NCBI GenBank assembly: GCA_021788675.1
Contig: JAJYKI010000023.1
Span: 1 to 9,249 of the forward strand
Direction: 5' to 3'
Length of the DNA stretch: 9,249 nt
Source: a bacterium
GTDB taxonomy: Bacteria > Patescibacteriota > Saccharimonadia > Saccharimonadales > UBA4665
Each line of letters opens with the position of its first letter. The first letter of the stretch is position 1. Of this stretch, positions 1-5,008 are shown one piece after another. A model generated the notes under the pieces. The model did not search any database and had not been told where the DNA came from. It was given only the letters and a program-made list of their open reading frames with translations. Made by a program: the position numbers and the translations under genes.

Positions 1-1
1 C

Positions 2-265
2 AAGGTTATCGATCAAGCCGCTAAACAAATCATAGATACGGCATTACGTACCGGTGCAACACTGGCCGGACCGATTCCTTTGCCGACCCGAAAGTCCGTC
101 TTCACTGTCATCAAAAGCCCTCACGTTTACAAGAAAAGCCGTGAACAGTTTGAGATGCGTGTCCACAAGCGTCTAATTGACGTGTTTGAACCGACGCCAA
201 AAACGATCGACAGTTTGATGAATCTATCGCTGCCGGCCGGTTGTGACGTCGAAATCAAAATGTAA
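2..265 (+). CDS. rpsJ: 30S ribosomal protein S10 (5'-truncated by window edge)
   Basis: This is the C-terminal 87 residues of S10 (also NusE), a small-subunit head protein that also acts in NusB-dependent antitermination. The frame is open from base 2 and ends at TAA 263-265. The signature SPHVYKKSREQFEMRVHKR matches the conserved S10 segment, followed by LIDV and the usual hydrophobic C-terminus ending EIKM. S10 is usually about 102 residues, so roughly 15 N-terminal residues lie before the window; an internal TTG at 80 is not the start. Unlike the classical S10 operon, where rpsJ leads directly into rplC, a 207-base gap with promoter-like sequence follows. This gene is therefore probably the end of an upstream unit, possibly a str-type one with tuf, though that cannot be seen here. 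A Cys replaces the common Val/Ile in the GCDVEIK motif near the end. Confidence 0.96.
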   Translation, partial: KVIDQAAKQIIDTALRTGATLAGPIPLPTRKSVFTVIKSPHVYKKSREQFEMRVHKRLIDVFEPTPKTIDSLMNLSLPAGCDVEIKM

Positions 266-290
266 TTGTTAAAGTATTATTTGCAACATA

Positions 291-319
291 TTGACAGGTA
301 ATAGTTTAGTTGTTACTCT
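291..319 (+). promoter_or_regulatory. Candidate sigma70-type promoter P1 for the rplC operon
   Basis: A perfect -35 hexamer TTGACA (291-296) is followed by a 17-base spacer and TACTCT (314-319). That -10 matches consensus at only 3 of 6 positions but is preceded by a TG at 311-312, giving an extended -10 form (TGTTACTCT). Transcription would start near 326, about 10 bases before the inverted repeat at 335-414, which fits a structured leader. It lies in the only large gap of the window. The weak -10 is the main doubt. Confidence 0.55.
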
Positions 320-334
320 ATTATGGTATCTTAA

Positions 335-414
335 GACATTATCTTGGTATCCAGCGTAGGTCTTAACTGCTATAACAGATTAGGAAACCGCCCGGTACCA
401 AGCATTTTAATGTC
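335..414 (+). promoter_or_regulatory. Candidate structured mRNA leader (long interrupted stem) upstream of rplC
   Basis: Two nested complementary segments are visible. The outer one pairs GACATTA (335-341) with TAATGTC (408-414), 7 pairs. The inner one pairs CTTGGTATC (343-351) with GGTACCAAG (394-402), 9 pairs including one G-U. They are joined by an asymmetric internal loop (342 against 403-407). The apical part (352-393) could add short stems such as CTG/CAG (367-369 with 376-378). The element lies just downstream of P1 and 58 bases before rplC. Ribosomal-protein operons are often autoregulated by a product binding such a leader; L4 does this for the S10 operon in E. coli. Whether that applies here is inference, and no similarity to a known leader family was established. 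Confidence 0.5.
368..376 (+). promoter_or_regulatory. Candidate extended -10 promoter P2 for the rplC operon
   Basis: TG at 368-369, one base, then TATAAC (371-376) gives an extended -10 element matching TATAAT at 5 of 6 positions. No good -35 lies at 16-18 bases; the nearest, TTGGTA at 344-349, is 21 bases away. Extended -10 promoters can work with a poor -35. Transcription would start near 383 and leave a leader of about 90 bases lacking the left arm of the 335-414 repeat. P1 and P2 are therefore rival or tandem promoters. Confidence 0.4.
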
Positions 415-446
415 AATCCCACTTTTTTAGCGGGTTAAGTAAAAAG
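415..446 (+). promoter_or_regulatory. Two mutually exclusive small hairpins before the rplC ribosome-binding site
   Basis: CCC (418-420) can pair with GGG (432-434), extended by C422-G430 across an A421/C431 mismatch and by AA/TT (415-416 with 435-436), around a seven-base loop TTTTTTA. Alternatively CTTTTT (422-427) can pair with AAAAAG (441-446). The two share bases and cannot form together. No U-run follows either stem, so they are not simple intrinsic terminators. Placement 15 bases before the AAAGG site suggests a possible role in rplC translation, but the stems are weak. Confidence 0.3.
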
Positions 447-472
447 ATAATAACGTAAATAAAGGTTGCCCC

Positions 473-1084
473 ATGAAGGCTTTAATCACTCGAAAACTTG
501 GAATGACATCAGTTATTAGCGAAGACGGCAGCGTCCAGGCAATAACCTTGCTCAGCGTGGATAAAAACGTTATCGTCGGCAAGCGCACTGCAGAAGTTGA
601 CGGATATTCAGCTAACATTCTTGGCGCTGGTACTTCCAAGAAAATCAGTAAGCCTTTAAGCGGTATCGTTAAAGCCGCTAAAGCGACTCCGAAAATGATT
701 AAGGAAATTCGTCTTAATGGTACTGAAGATGATCTTAACGTCGGCGATGAAATCAAAGCCGACGTTTTTAGTGTCGGCGACATCGTATCGGTCAGTGGCA
801 CATCAAAAGGAAAAGGCTGGGCCGGAACTATTAAACGACATAATTTTCACCGGGGACGTAAGACACACGGCGGCCGTAGCTACCGACGAGTTGGTTCAAT
901 CGGCTCAATGTACCCGCAGCACATTCTTAAAGGTAAGCGTATGGCCGGCAGAATGGGTCATGAACAGGTCACCACACATGGACTTAAAGTCGCTATGGTC
1001 AACGCTGAAACCAACGTTATCGGTGTAGCCGGAACGGTTCCAGGACCACGCAAGTCCGTAGTCATCGTTAAGGAGTCCAAGTGA
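473..1084 (+). CDS. rplC: 50S ribosomal protein L3
   Basis: L3 (uL3, 203 residues, normal length) is an early assembly protein of the large subunit whose central loop reaches the peptidyl-transferase centre. It has the N-terminal LITRKLGMTSVISEDG (4-19), the VSGTSKGKGWAGTIKRHNF block (107-125), GSIG (141-144) and KGKRMAGRMG (153-162). The start is ATG 473, with AAAGG at 461-465 and a 7-base spacer. The segment after GSIG reads SMYPQHIL, 8 residues where E. coli has 9 (QNQTPGKVF). The Gln150 methylated by PrmB in E. coli therefore has no clear equivalent. It is the first gene after the leader region and so probably the first of the transcript. It ends in TGA, which shares its A with the rplD start. 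Confidence 0.97.
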   Translation: MKALITRKLGMTSVISEDGSVQAITLLSVDKNVIVGKRTAEVDGYSANILGAGTSKKISKPLSGIVKAAKATPKMIKEIRLNGTEDDLNVGDEIKADVFSVGDIVSVSGTSKGKGWAGTIKRHNFHRGRKTHGGRSYRRVGSIGSMYPQHILKGKRMAGRMGHEQVTTHGLKVAMVNAETNVIGVAGTVPGPRKSVVIVKESK

Positions 1085-1737
1085 TGGCTGTAGAGACATA
1101 TACCAAAGCCGGGGCTAAAGCGTCTAGCGCTGCCAAACTTAACCAATCGATCTTTCAAGTTAAGGAAATCAATCATGAACTGTTAAGACAAGCCTATGAA
1201 GCTTATCTGGCCAATGGCAGAATCAACCTCTCAGTTACTAAGACAAGAGGCTTGGTCAGTGGTGGCGGTAAAAAACCGTGGCGGCAAAAAGGAACCGGCC
1301 GAGCCCGTGTTGGTTCAAGCCGAACCCCTCTATGGCGCGGCGGCGGTATCGTATTCGGTCCGACCGGACTTGAGAATTATGCCAAGAAAATCAACGTCAA
1401 AGCCAAACATAACGCCATCCGACAGGCTTTGAGTATCGCCAATAGCGAAAACCGCCTAAAAGTAATCGATAGTATTGAACTTAAGGAAGGCAAGACACAA
1501 GAGCTGGCCAAACTATTAGCTAAAATTGAGGCCGGTGGTTACGTCTTAATCGTTACCGATACAATTGATGACAAACTTAAGCGTGCCGCTGCCAATCTTA
1601 GTGATGTTAAAGTAATTCAGCCTAAGTATTTAAATGTTGCCAGACTGCTAGATAGTGACACGGTGGTTATTGCCGCCCCAGCTATCAGCGTGATTGAGGA
1701 CTGGCTAAAGGTTACGAACAAAAAGGAGTCTAAGTAA
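1084..1737 (+). CDS. rplD: 50S ribosomal protein L4
   Basis: L4 (uL4, 217 residues, slightly longer than E. coli's 201) lines the polypeptide exit tunnel through an extended loop. That loop is intact: TKTRGLVSGGGKKPWRQKG (52-70) followed by TGRARVGS and TPLWRGGGIVFGP (81-93). The rest is the Rossmann-like globular domain with VLIVTDT near 154-160. A GTG at 1081 would add one residue, but ATG 1084 is preferred because the AAGGAG at 1070-1075 then has an 8-base spacer, as at most junctions here. It overlaps the rplC stop by one base and the rplW start by one base (TAATG), so translation is probably coupled. In E. coli L4 represses its own operon by binding the leader, which makes it a candidate ligand of the 335-414 element (inference). 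Confidence 0.97.
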   Translation: MAVETYTKAGAKASSAAKLNQSIFQVKEINHELLRQAYEAYLANGRINLSVTKTRGLVSGGGKKPWRQKGTGRARVGSSRTPLWRGGGIVFGPTGLENYAKKINVKAKHNAIRQALSIANSENRLKVIDSIELKEGKTQELAKLLAKIEAGGYVLIVTDTIDDKLKRAAANLSDVKVIQPKYLNVARLLDSDTVVIAAPAISVIEDWLKVTNKKESK

Positions 1738-2168
1738 TGGAACTTAAGCACATGACTCTTAAACCACGTCTGAGCGAAAAGACATATAAACTAAGCAATG
1801 CCAGGGTTTATGTGATTGATGTTCCTACCGGCGCCAATAAAATGAGCGTCAAAGAAGCGATTGAAATTCAGTACAACGTTAAAGTCGTTAAGATTAATAT
1901 CGCCAACATTGCCGGTAAAGCTAAGCGTACGATCGTCAAAAACGGACGCCGCGTCTATAAAGGCCAAAATAGCGACTTTGCTAAGGCTTATGTGACCTTA
2001 GCTGAAAACAATAGCTTACCTTTCTTTGAGGCTATCGAAGAAGAAGAGCAGCAGGCTGCCAAACTACAGGAAGAAGTCGAAAAGCAGCAGGCTAAAGAAG
2101 CCAAAAAAGAAGACAAGCCGAAGCGCCTGATCGGCCGCCGGACTAAAGCCGACAAGGAGACCGCATAA
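1737..2168 (+). CDS. rplW: 50S ribosomal protein L23 with C-terminal charged extension
   Basis: L23 (uL23) sits at the tunnel exit and is the docking site for trigger factor and SRP. The core, residues 1 to about 100, has KPRLSEKTYKL (9-19), which holds the Ser-Glu-Lys of the trigger-factor contact, then YVIDVPTGANKMSVKEAIE (25-43) and the basic loop KAKRTIVKNGRRVYKGQNSD (61-80), before AYVTL. The protein is 143 residues against the usual 95-100. The extra 43 form an acidic, Gln/Glu/Lys-rich, probably helical stretch (101-126) and a basic end with RLIGRRTK (130-137). The extension is in frame, continuous and carries the rplB ribosome-binding site. ATG 1737 is chosen over ATG 1752 because AAGGAG (1723-1728) has an 8-base spacer. 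Confidence 0.95.
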   Translation: MELKHMTLKPRLSEKTYKLSNARVYVIDVPTGANKMSVKEAIEIQYNVKVVKINIANIAGKAKRTIVKNGRRVYKGQNSDFAKAYVTLAENNSLPFFEAIEEEEQQAAKLQEEVEKQQAKEAKKEDKPKRLIGRRTKADKETA

Positions 2169-3004
2169 TGGCTATCACTACCTATAAACCGACTACGAAC
2201 GGCCGCCGTGGCATGATGAGCCAGGACAGTTCGATGATCACTACCAAAACAACCGTCCCAAGCCTGACAAAAGCTGTCAAGCGTAATAAAGGCCGTAATA
2301 ACAGCGGCCGCATCACTACCCGCCATAAGGGCGGTGGAAGCCGTAAATTATACCGCAGCATAAGCTTCAGCCTGCCTGAAGATTTCAGTGGAGTGATTGA
2401 GCATATTGAATATGATCCGTTTCGTTCTGCTCGAATCGCCCGGGTTAAAGGCAATGACAATAAATACCGCTACGTTCTAGCCGCTCAAGGCATGCAACCG
2501 GGACAAACCATTCATAACGGCCAGGAAGTCGCCGTCGAAAACGGTAACCGCATGCCACTCAAGAATATACCGGTCGGTAGTGTTATTCATGCTATTGAGA
2601 TGACTCCGGGGCGCGGCGCGCAACTGGTACGCAGCGCAGGTGCTTCAGCTCAGCTAATCGCCAAAGACGAAGTTAACGCACAAGTTAAACTGCCAAGCGG
2701 TGAAGTTCGTGTAGTACGACTGGAATGCAGCGCCAGCCTTGGCGTAATCGGCAACGAACAGCACCAGAACATATCCATCGGTAAAGCCGGACGCAATCGA
2801 CGCCGCGGCATCCGCCCGACCGTCCGGGGTGTCGTAATGAATGCAGTCGATCACCCGCATGGTGGTGGTGACGGCGGTAGGCACCGCATGGCTAAAGCAC
2901 CAAGAACACCTTGGGGCCAAAAGACGCTTGGTTTGAAGACCAGACGCAATAAATCGACGGATAAATATATCGTACGCAGCCGTCATGCCAGCAAGAGGAA
3001 ATAA
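2168..3004 (+). CDS. rplB: 50S ribosomal protein L2
   Basis: L2 (uL2, 278 residues, normal length) supports subunit association and peptidyl-transferase centre assembly. It begins MAITTYKPTTNGRRGM, as is typical, then GRNNSGRITTRHKGGGSRKLYR (42-63), the OB-like domain, an SH3-like domain with GKAGRNRRRG (205-214), and the catalytic-centre motif VDHPHGGGDGG (227-237). The usual form is VDHPHGGGEGR, so two residues after the invariant HPHGGG differ (E to D, R to G), and Asn-Pro before VDH is Asn-Ala. The tail TPWGQKTLGLKTRRNKSTDK (247-266) is canonical. AAGGAG at 2154-2159, inside rplW, with an 8-base spacer, and the TAATG overlap support ATG 2168. Confidence 0.98.
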   Translation: MAITTYKPTTNGRRGMMSQDSSMITTKTTVPSLTKAVKRNKGRNNSGRITTRHKGGGSRKLYRSISFSLPEDFSGVIEHIEYDPFRSARIARVKGNDNKYRYVLAAQGMQPGQTIHNGQEVAVENGNRMPLKNIPVGSVIHAIEMTPGRGAQLVRSAGASAQLIAKDEVNAQVKLPSGEVRVVRLECSASLGVIGNEQHQNISIGKAGRNRRRGIRPTVRGVVMNAVDHPHGGGDGGRHRMAKAPRTPWGQKTLGLKTRRNKSTDKYIVRSRHASKRK

Positions 3005-3005
3005 C

Positions 3006-3071
3006 ATGAGACTACTATCTAATCAAGCAGTATCAAAAATAAGCAACCGTTTGGTAACGGAGGTTAATTAA
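3006..3071 (+). CDS. Possible 21-codon small ORF between rplB and rpsS
   Basis: An ATG one base after the rplB stop opens a 21-codon frame that ends with TAA directly before the rpsS ATG and so fills the 67-base gap almost exactly. AGAGGA at 2994-2999 lies 6 bases upstream, a reasonable ribosome-binding site. The peptide starts MRLLSNQAVSK and ends RLVTEVN; I recognise no family. It is in frame with rpsS, with only a stop between. A stop-free run of this length is not unlikely by chance, so evidence is weak. If translated, it would open the hairpin at 3047-3060 and expose the rpsS ribosome-binding site, acting as a coupling or leader peptide (inference). Confidence 0.25.
   Translation: MRLLSNQAVSKISNRLVTEVN
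3047..3064 (+). promoter_or_regulatory. Hairpin overlapping the rpsS ribosome-binding site
   Basis: CCGTT (3047-3051) pairs perfectly with AACGG (3056-3060) around the loop TGGT. The last two G of the stem are the first two bases of the rpsS Shine-Dalgarno GGAGGT (3059-3064, 7 bases before ATG 3072). An alternative pairing, AACC (3045-3048) with GGTT (3062-3065), would cover the other half of the site. Both forms hide part of the site, so initiation at rpsS may depend on ribosomes arriving from upstream. The stem is short and the regulatory reading is inference. Confidence 0.35.
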
Positions 3072-3350
3072 ATGAGCCGATCTCTTAAAAAAGGACCGTT
3101 TATAGATTTTAAGCTGGCCAAAAAGATTAATGCGCTTGGTCCGGAAGATCGCACAATCATTAAAACCTGGGCCAGAGCCAGTACTATCGCTCCGGAATTT
3201 GTCGGCCGAACTATAGCCGTGCATAACGGGCGCGTTCACGTGCCGGTATTTATTACTGAGAATATGGTTGGCCATAAACTGGGAGAATTCAGCCCAACCC
3301 GGAAGTTTAAGAGCCACGGCGGTAAGTTAGCTAAGGCGGCAAAGGATTAA
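3072..3350 (+). CDS. rpsS: 30S ribosomal protein S19
   Basis: S19 (uS19, 92 residues, normal) lies in the 30S head with S13 and contacts the decoding region and bridge B1. The N-terminus MSRSLKKGPFIDFKLAKK is the family hallmark, and IKTWARASTIAPEFVGRTIAVHNGR, VPVFITENMVGHKLGEF and SPTRKF are all in their usual order. ATG 3072 has a strong GGAGGT (3059-3064) at 7 bases. It is the only junction in the main block preceded by a sizeable gap. The stop TAA 3348-3350 is followed after 4 bases by rplV, whose AAAGGA site lies in the last codons of rpsS. Confidence 0.98.
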   Translation: MSRSLKKGPFIDFKLAKKINALGPEDRTIIKTWARASTIAPEFVGRTIAVHNGRVHVPVFITENMVGHKLGEFSPTRKFKSHGGKLAKAAKD

Positions 3351-3354
3351 TATT

Positions 3355-3762
3355 ATGCCAGTACAAGCAATTGCTAAAGGAGTCAGAATCAGCCCTCGCA
3401 AAGTCAGTGTGGTTGCGGCACTGGTTCGCGGCCGCAGCGTTGATGATGCCATAACTATACTTGAACATACACCCAGACGGAGCGCTATAGCCGTTAAAAA
3501 AGCCATCATGAGCGCTCGGGCCAATGCCGATTATAACCACAACTTTAAACCGGCATCATTAAGAATTGTAGAAATCAGCGTTACTCCCGGACCTCGCCTC
3601 AAGCGATTTCGGCCTGCCGCACGCGGTAGCGCTTTACCGTTCCAAAAGAAAAGCTCACATATTCGCGTAGTCGTTGACGGAGAACAAAGACCGTCTAAGA
3701 CTAAAATCAAGCCTGTAAGTAATGACAAGGTAGCTAATAAAGAAGCAAAGGAGACCGCATAA
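3355..3762 (+). CDS. rplV: 50S ribosomal protein L22
   Basis: L22 (uL22) sends a beta-hairpin along the exit tunnel and forms its narrow point with L4. The globular part has ISPRKVSVVAALVRGRSVDD (12-31) and AIAVKKAIMSARANADYN (44-61). The hairpin is GPRLKRFRPAARGSALPFQK (79-98), then SSHIRVVV. The family consensus after RFRP is close to RAxGRAxxI, so the tip is somewhat changed (AARGSALPF). At 135 residues it is about 25 longer than E. coli L22; the extra C-terminal part (from about 109) is basic and Ser/Lys-rich and ends KETA. AAAGGA (3341-3346) with an 8-base spacer supports ATG 3355, and the stop overlaps the rpsC start by one base. Confidence 0.96.
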   Translation: MPVQAIAKGVRISPRKVSVVAALVRGRSVDDAITILEHTPRRSAIAVKKAIMSARANADYNHNFKPASLRIVEISVTPGPRLKRFRPAARGSALPFQKKSSHIRVVVDGEQRPSKTKIKPVSNDKVANKEAKETA

Positions 3763-4391
3763 TGGGCCAAAAAGTTAATCCTATCAGCATGCGGCTTCAG
3801 GTCAATAAGGAATGGTCCAGCCGTTGGTTTGCGGGCAAGCGCTCTTATGCCGCTTACCTTGAGGACGATATTAAAGTCAGACGTCTGATCCAAAACAAAC
3901 TTGGCAGCCGGGCAGCGATTAATCGCGTCGAGATCAGCCGCACGCCAAATCTTGTCACTGTTACCATTAATACCGCTAAAGCCGGTGTAGTTATCGGGCG
4001 CGGTGGAACCGGAGCTCAAGAACTTAAAGACGATATCGAGAAGATATATAAGACTCCTACCCGGGTTAATATCGAAGAGATAAAGAAACCTGAACTATAC
4101 GCCAAACTGGTAGCCGAGAATATTGCCCATCAATTAGAGCGACGCATGAGTTTCAGGCGTGCAATCAAGTCGGCCAGTGCGGCTACTATGCGAGCCGGTG
4201 CCAAAGGCATCAGGATCGAAGTATCCGGACGCTTAAACGGGGCCGAGATGAGCCGTCGCGAAAAAGAAGTCGCCGGTTCAGTACCACTGCATACCATCCG
4301 CGCCGACATCGATTACGCCTACGTTCCGGCTCATACCGCCGCCGGCATTATCGGAGTTAAAGTCTGGGTCTACAAAGGCGAGGTAATCTAA
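3762..4391 (+). CDS. rpsC: 30S ribosomal protein S3
   Basis: S3 (uS3, 209 residues) forms part of the mRNA entry tunnel and of the 30S helicase activity. MGQKVNPISMRL is the standard start. The KH domain has VVIGRGGTGAQEL (76-88), where GRGG is the GxxG loop. ERRMSFRRAIKSA (126-138) contains the arginines and lysine linked to mRNA unwinding in E. coli, and the C-terminal domain has GAKGIRIEVSGRLNGAEMSR (146-165). It is slightly shorter than E. coli's 233 residues because the C-terminal tail is short, ending soon after VWVYKGE. AAGGAG (3748-3753), 8 bases before ATG 3762, and the TAATG overlap fix the start. Confidence 0.98.
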   Translation: MGQKVNPISMRLQVNKEWSSRWFAGKRSYAAYLEDDIKVRRLIQNKLGSRAAINRVEISRTPNLVTVTINTAKAGVVIGRGGTGAQELKDDIEKIYKTPTRVNIEEIKKPELYAKLVAENIAHQLERRMSFRRAIKSASAATMRAGAKGIRIEVSGRLNGAEMSRREKEVAGSVPLHTIRADIDYAYVPAHTAAGIIGVKVWVYKGEVI

Positions 4392-4392
4392 A

Positions 4393-4806
4393 ATGTTAAT
4401 TCCATCAAGAACTAAGTTCCGTAAGGTTCGCAAAGGTCGTATTAACGGCGTTGCGACCGCCGGAAATTATATCGCTTACGGTGACTATGCGTTACAGGCC
4501 CAGGGTCACGAGCGCATCACCTCAAGGCAAATTGAAGCCTCCCGTCAAGCTATGACCAGGTATATAAAGCGTGGCGGTAAAATCTGGATCCGTATCTTCC
4601 CGCATACGCCTGTCACAAGAAAGCCGCAAGACGTAAAAATGGGTAGCGGCAAAGGTAATCCCGAGTTTTTTGTCGCCAAAGTCAAACCCGGCACTATTTT
4701 GTTCGAGATGCAAGGTGTCAGCGAAGAAACCGCGCGTGAAGCCATGCGTTTAGCGGCTCATAAACTTCCAGTCAAAACCAAGTTCTTAGTCAGGGAGGAG
4801 GCATAG
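4393..4806 (+). CDS. rplP: 50S ribosomal protein L16
   Basis: L16 (uL16, 137 residues, normal) organises the A-site tRNA region and is a late assembly protein. It shows MLIPSRTKFRK, the HERITSRQIEASRQAMTRY block (39-57), IRIFPHTPVTRKP (67-79), KMGSGKGNPEFFVAKVKPG (82-100) and the end HKLPVKTKFLVRE (123-135). In most bacteria the residue before MG(K/S)GKG is Arg (Arg81 of E. coli, hydroxylated by RoxA/YcfD); here it is Lys82. GAGG (4380-4383) in the rpsC end lies 9 bases before ATG 4393. It is followed by rpmC with one base between stop and start. Confidence 0.98.
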   Translation: MLIPSRTKFRKVRKGRINGVATAGNYIAYGDYALQAQGHERITSRQIEASRQAMTRYIKRGGKIWIRIFPHTPVTRKPQDVKMGSGKGNPEFFVAKVKPGTILFEMQGVSEETAREAMRLAAHKLPVKTKFLVREEA

Positions 4807-4807
4807 T

Positions 4808-5008
4808 ATGAAACTTTCAGACATCCGCAAACTATCAACCAACGATCTGACCAAAGAGAGTGTTAAGTTACGTGATGAGATTGTAGAACTAAAGCGAAGC
4901 ACGGTGATGGGCGAAAACCATAATGTCCGGCTGGTAAGAAATAAGCGCAAGGACCTGGCCCGAGTACTGACCGTCCTGAGCGAACAACTGGCAAAGGAGA
5001 AACTGTAA
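4808..5008 (+). CDS. rpmC: 50S ribosomal protein L29
   Basis: L29 (uL29, 66 residues, normal) is a two-helix hairpin next to L23 at the tunnel exit. The N-terminal MKLSDIRKLSTNDLTKES resembles the family's start, in which helix one follows an S/T-x-x-E/D-L motif. The central ELKRSTVMGENHNVRLVRNK region (27-46) is the turn and start of helix two, with VRxxRKxIAR-like RLVRNKRKDLARV (41-53). The position between rplP and rpsQ is diagnostic for so short a protein. A purine-rich GGGAGGAGG run (4793-4801) precedes the start. Its last codons hold the AAGGAG (4994-4999) of rpsQ, and the stop overlaps the next start by one base. Confidence 0.95.
   Translation: MKLSDIRKLSTNDLTKESVKLRDEIVELKRSTVMGENHNVRLVRNKRKDLARVLTVLSEQLAKEKL

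Noticed and set aside
423..446. Intrinsic terminator between rpsJ and rplC
   Set aside because: The T-run is in the loop of the CCC/GGG hairpin and no T-run follows either stem; nothing else in 266-330 forms a strong stem.
427..801. 124-codon open frame on the - strand over rplC
   Set aside because: It lies opposite the well-supported L3 gene, has no recognisable domain, and its hydrophobic composition is that expected from the complement of a Lys/Ile-rich coding sequence.
1081..1083. GTG as the rplD start
   Set aside because: It would leave only 5 bases after AAGGAG, whereas ATG 1084 gives the 8-base spacer seen throughout.
1082..1084. TGA reassigned to an amino acid (code 4 or 25)
   Set aside because: TGA ends both rplC and rpsQ at the expected family lengths and overlaps the next start, so it acts as a stop here.
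3531..4019. 162-codon open frame on the - strand over rplV/rpsC
   Set aside because: It is the longest - strand frame, but it covers two clear ribosomal genes, shows no family motif, and crosses their junction.
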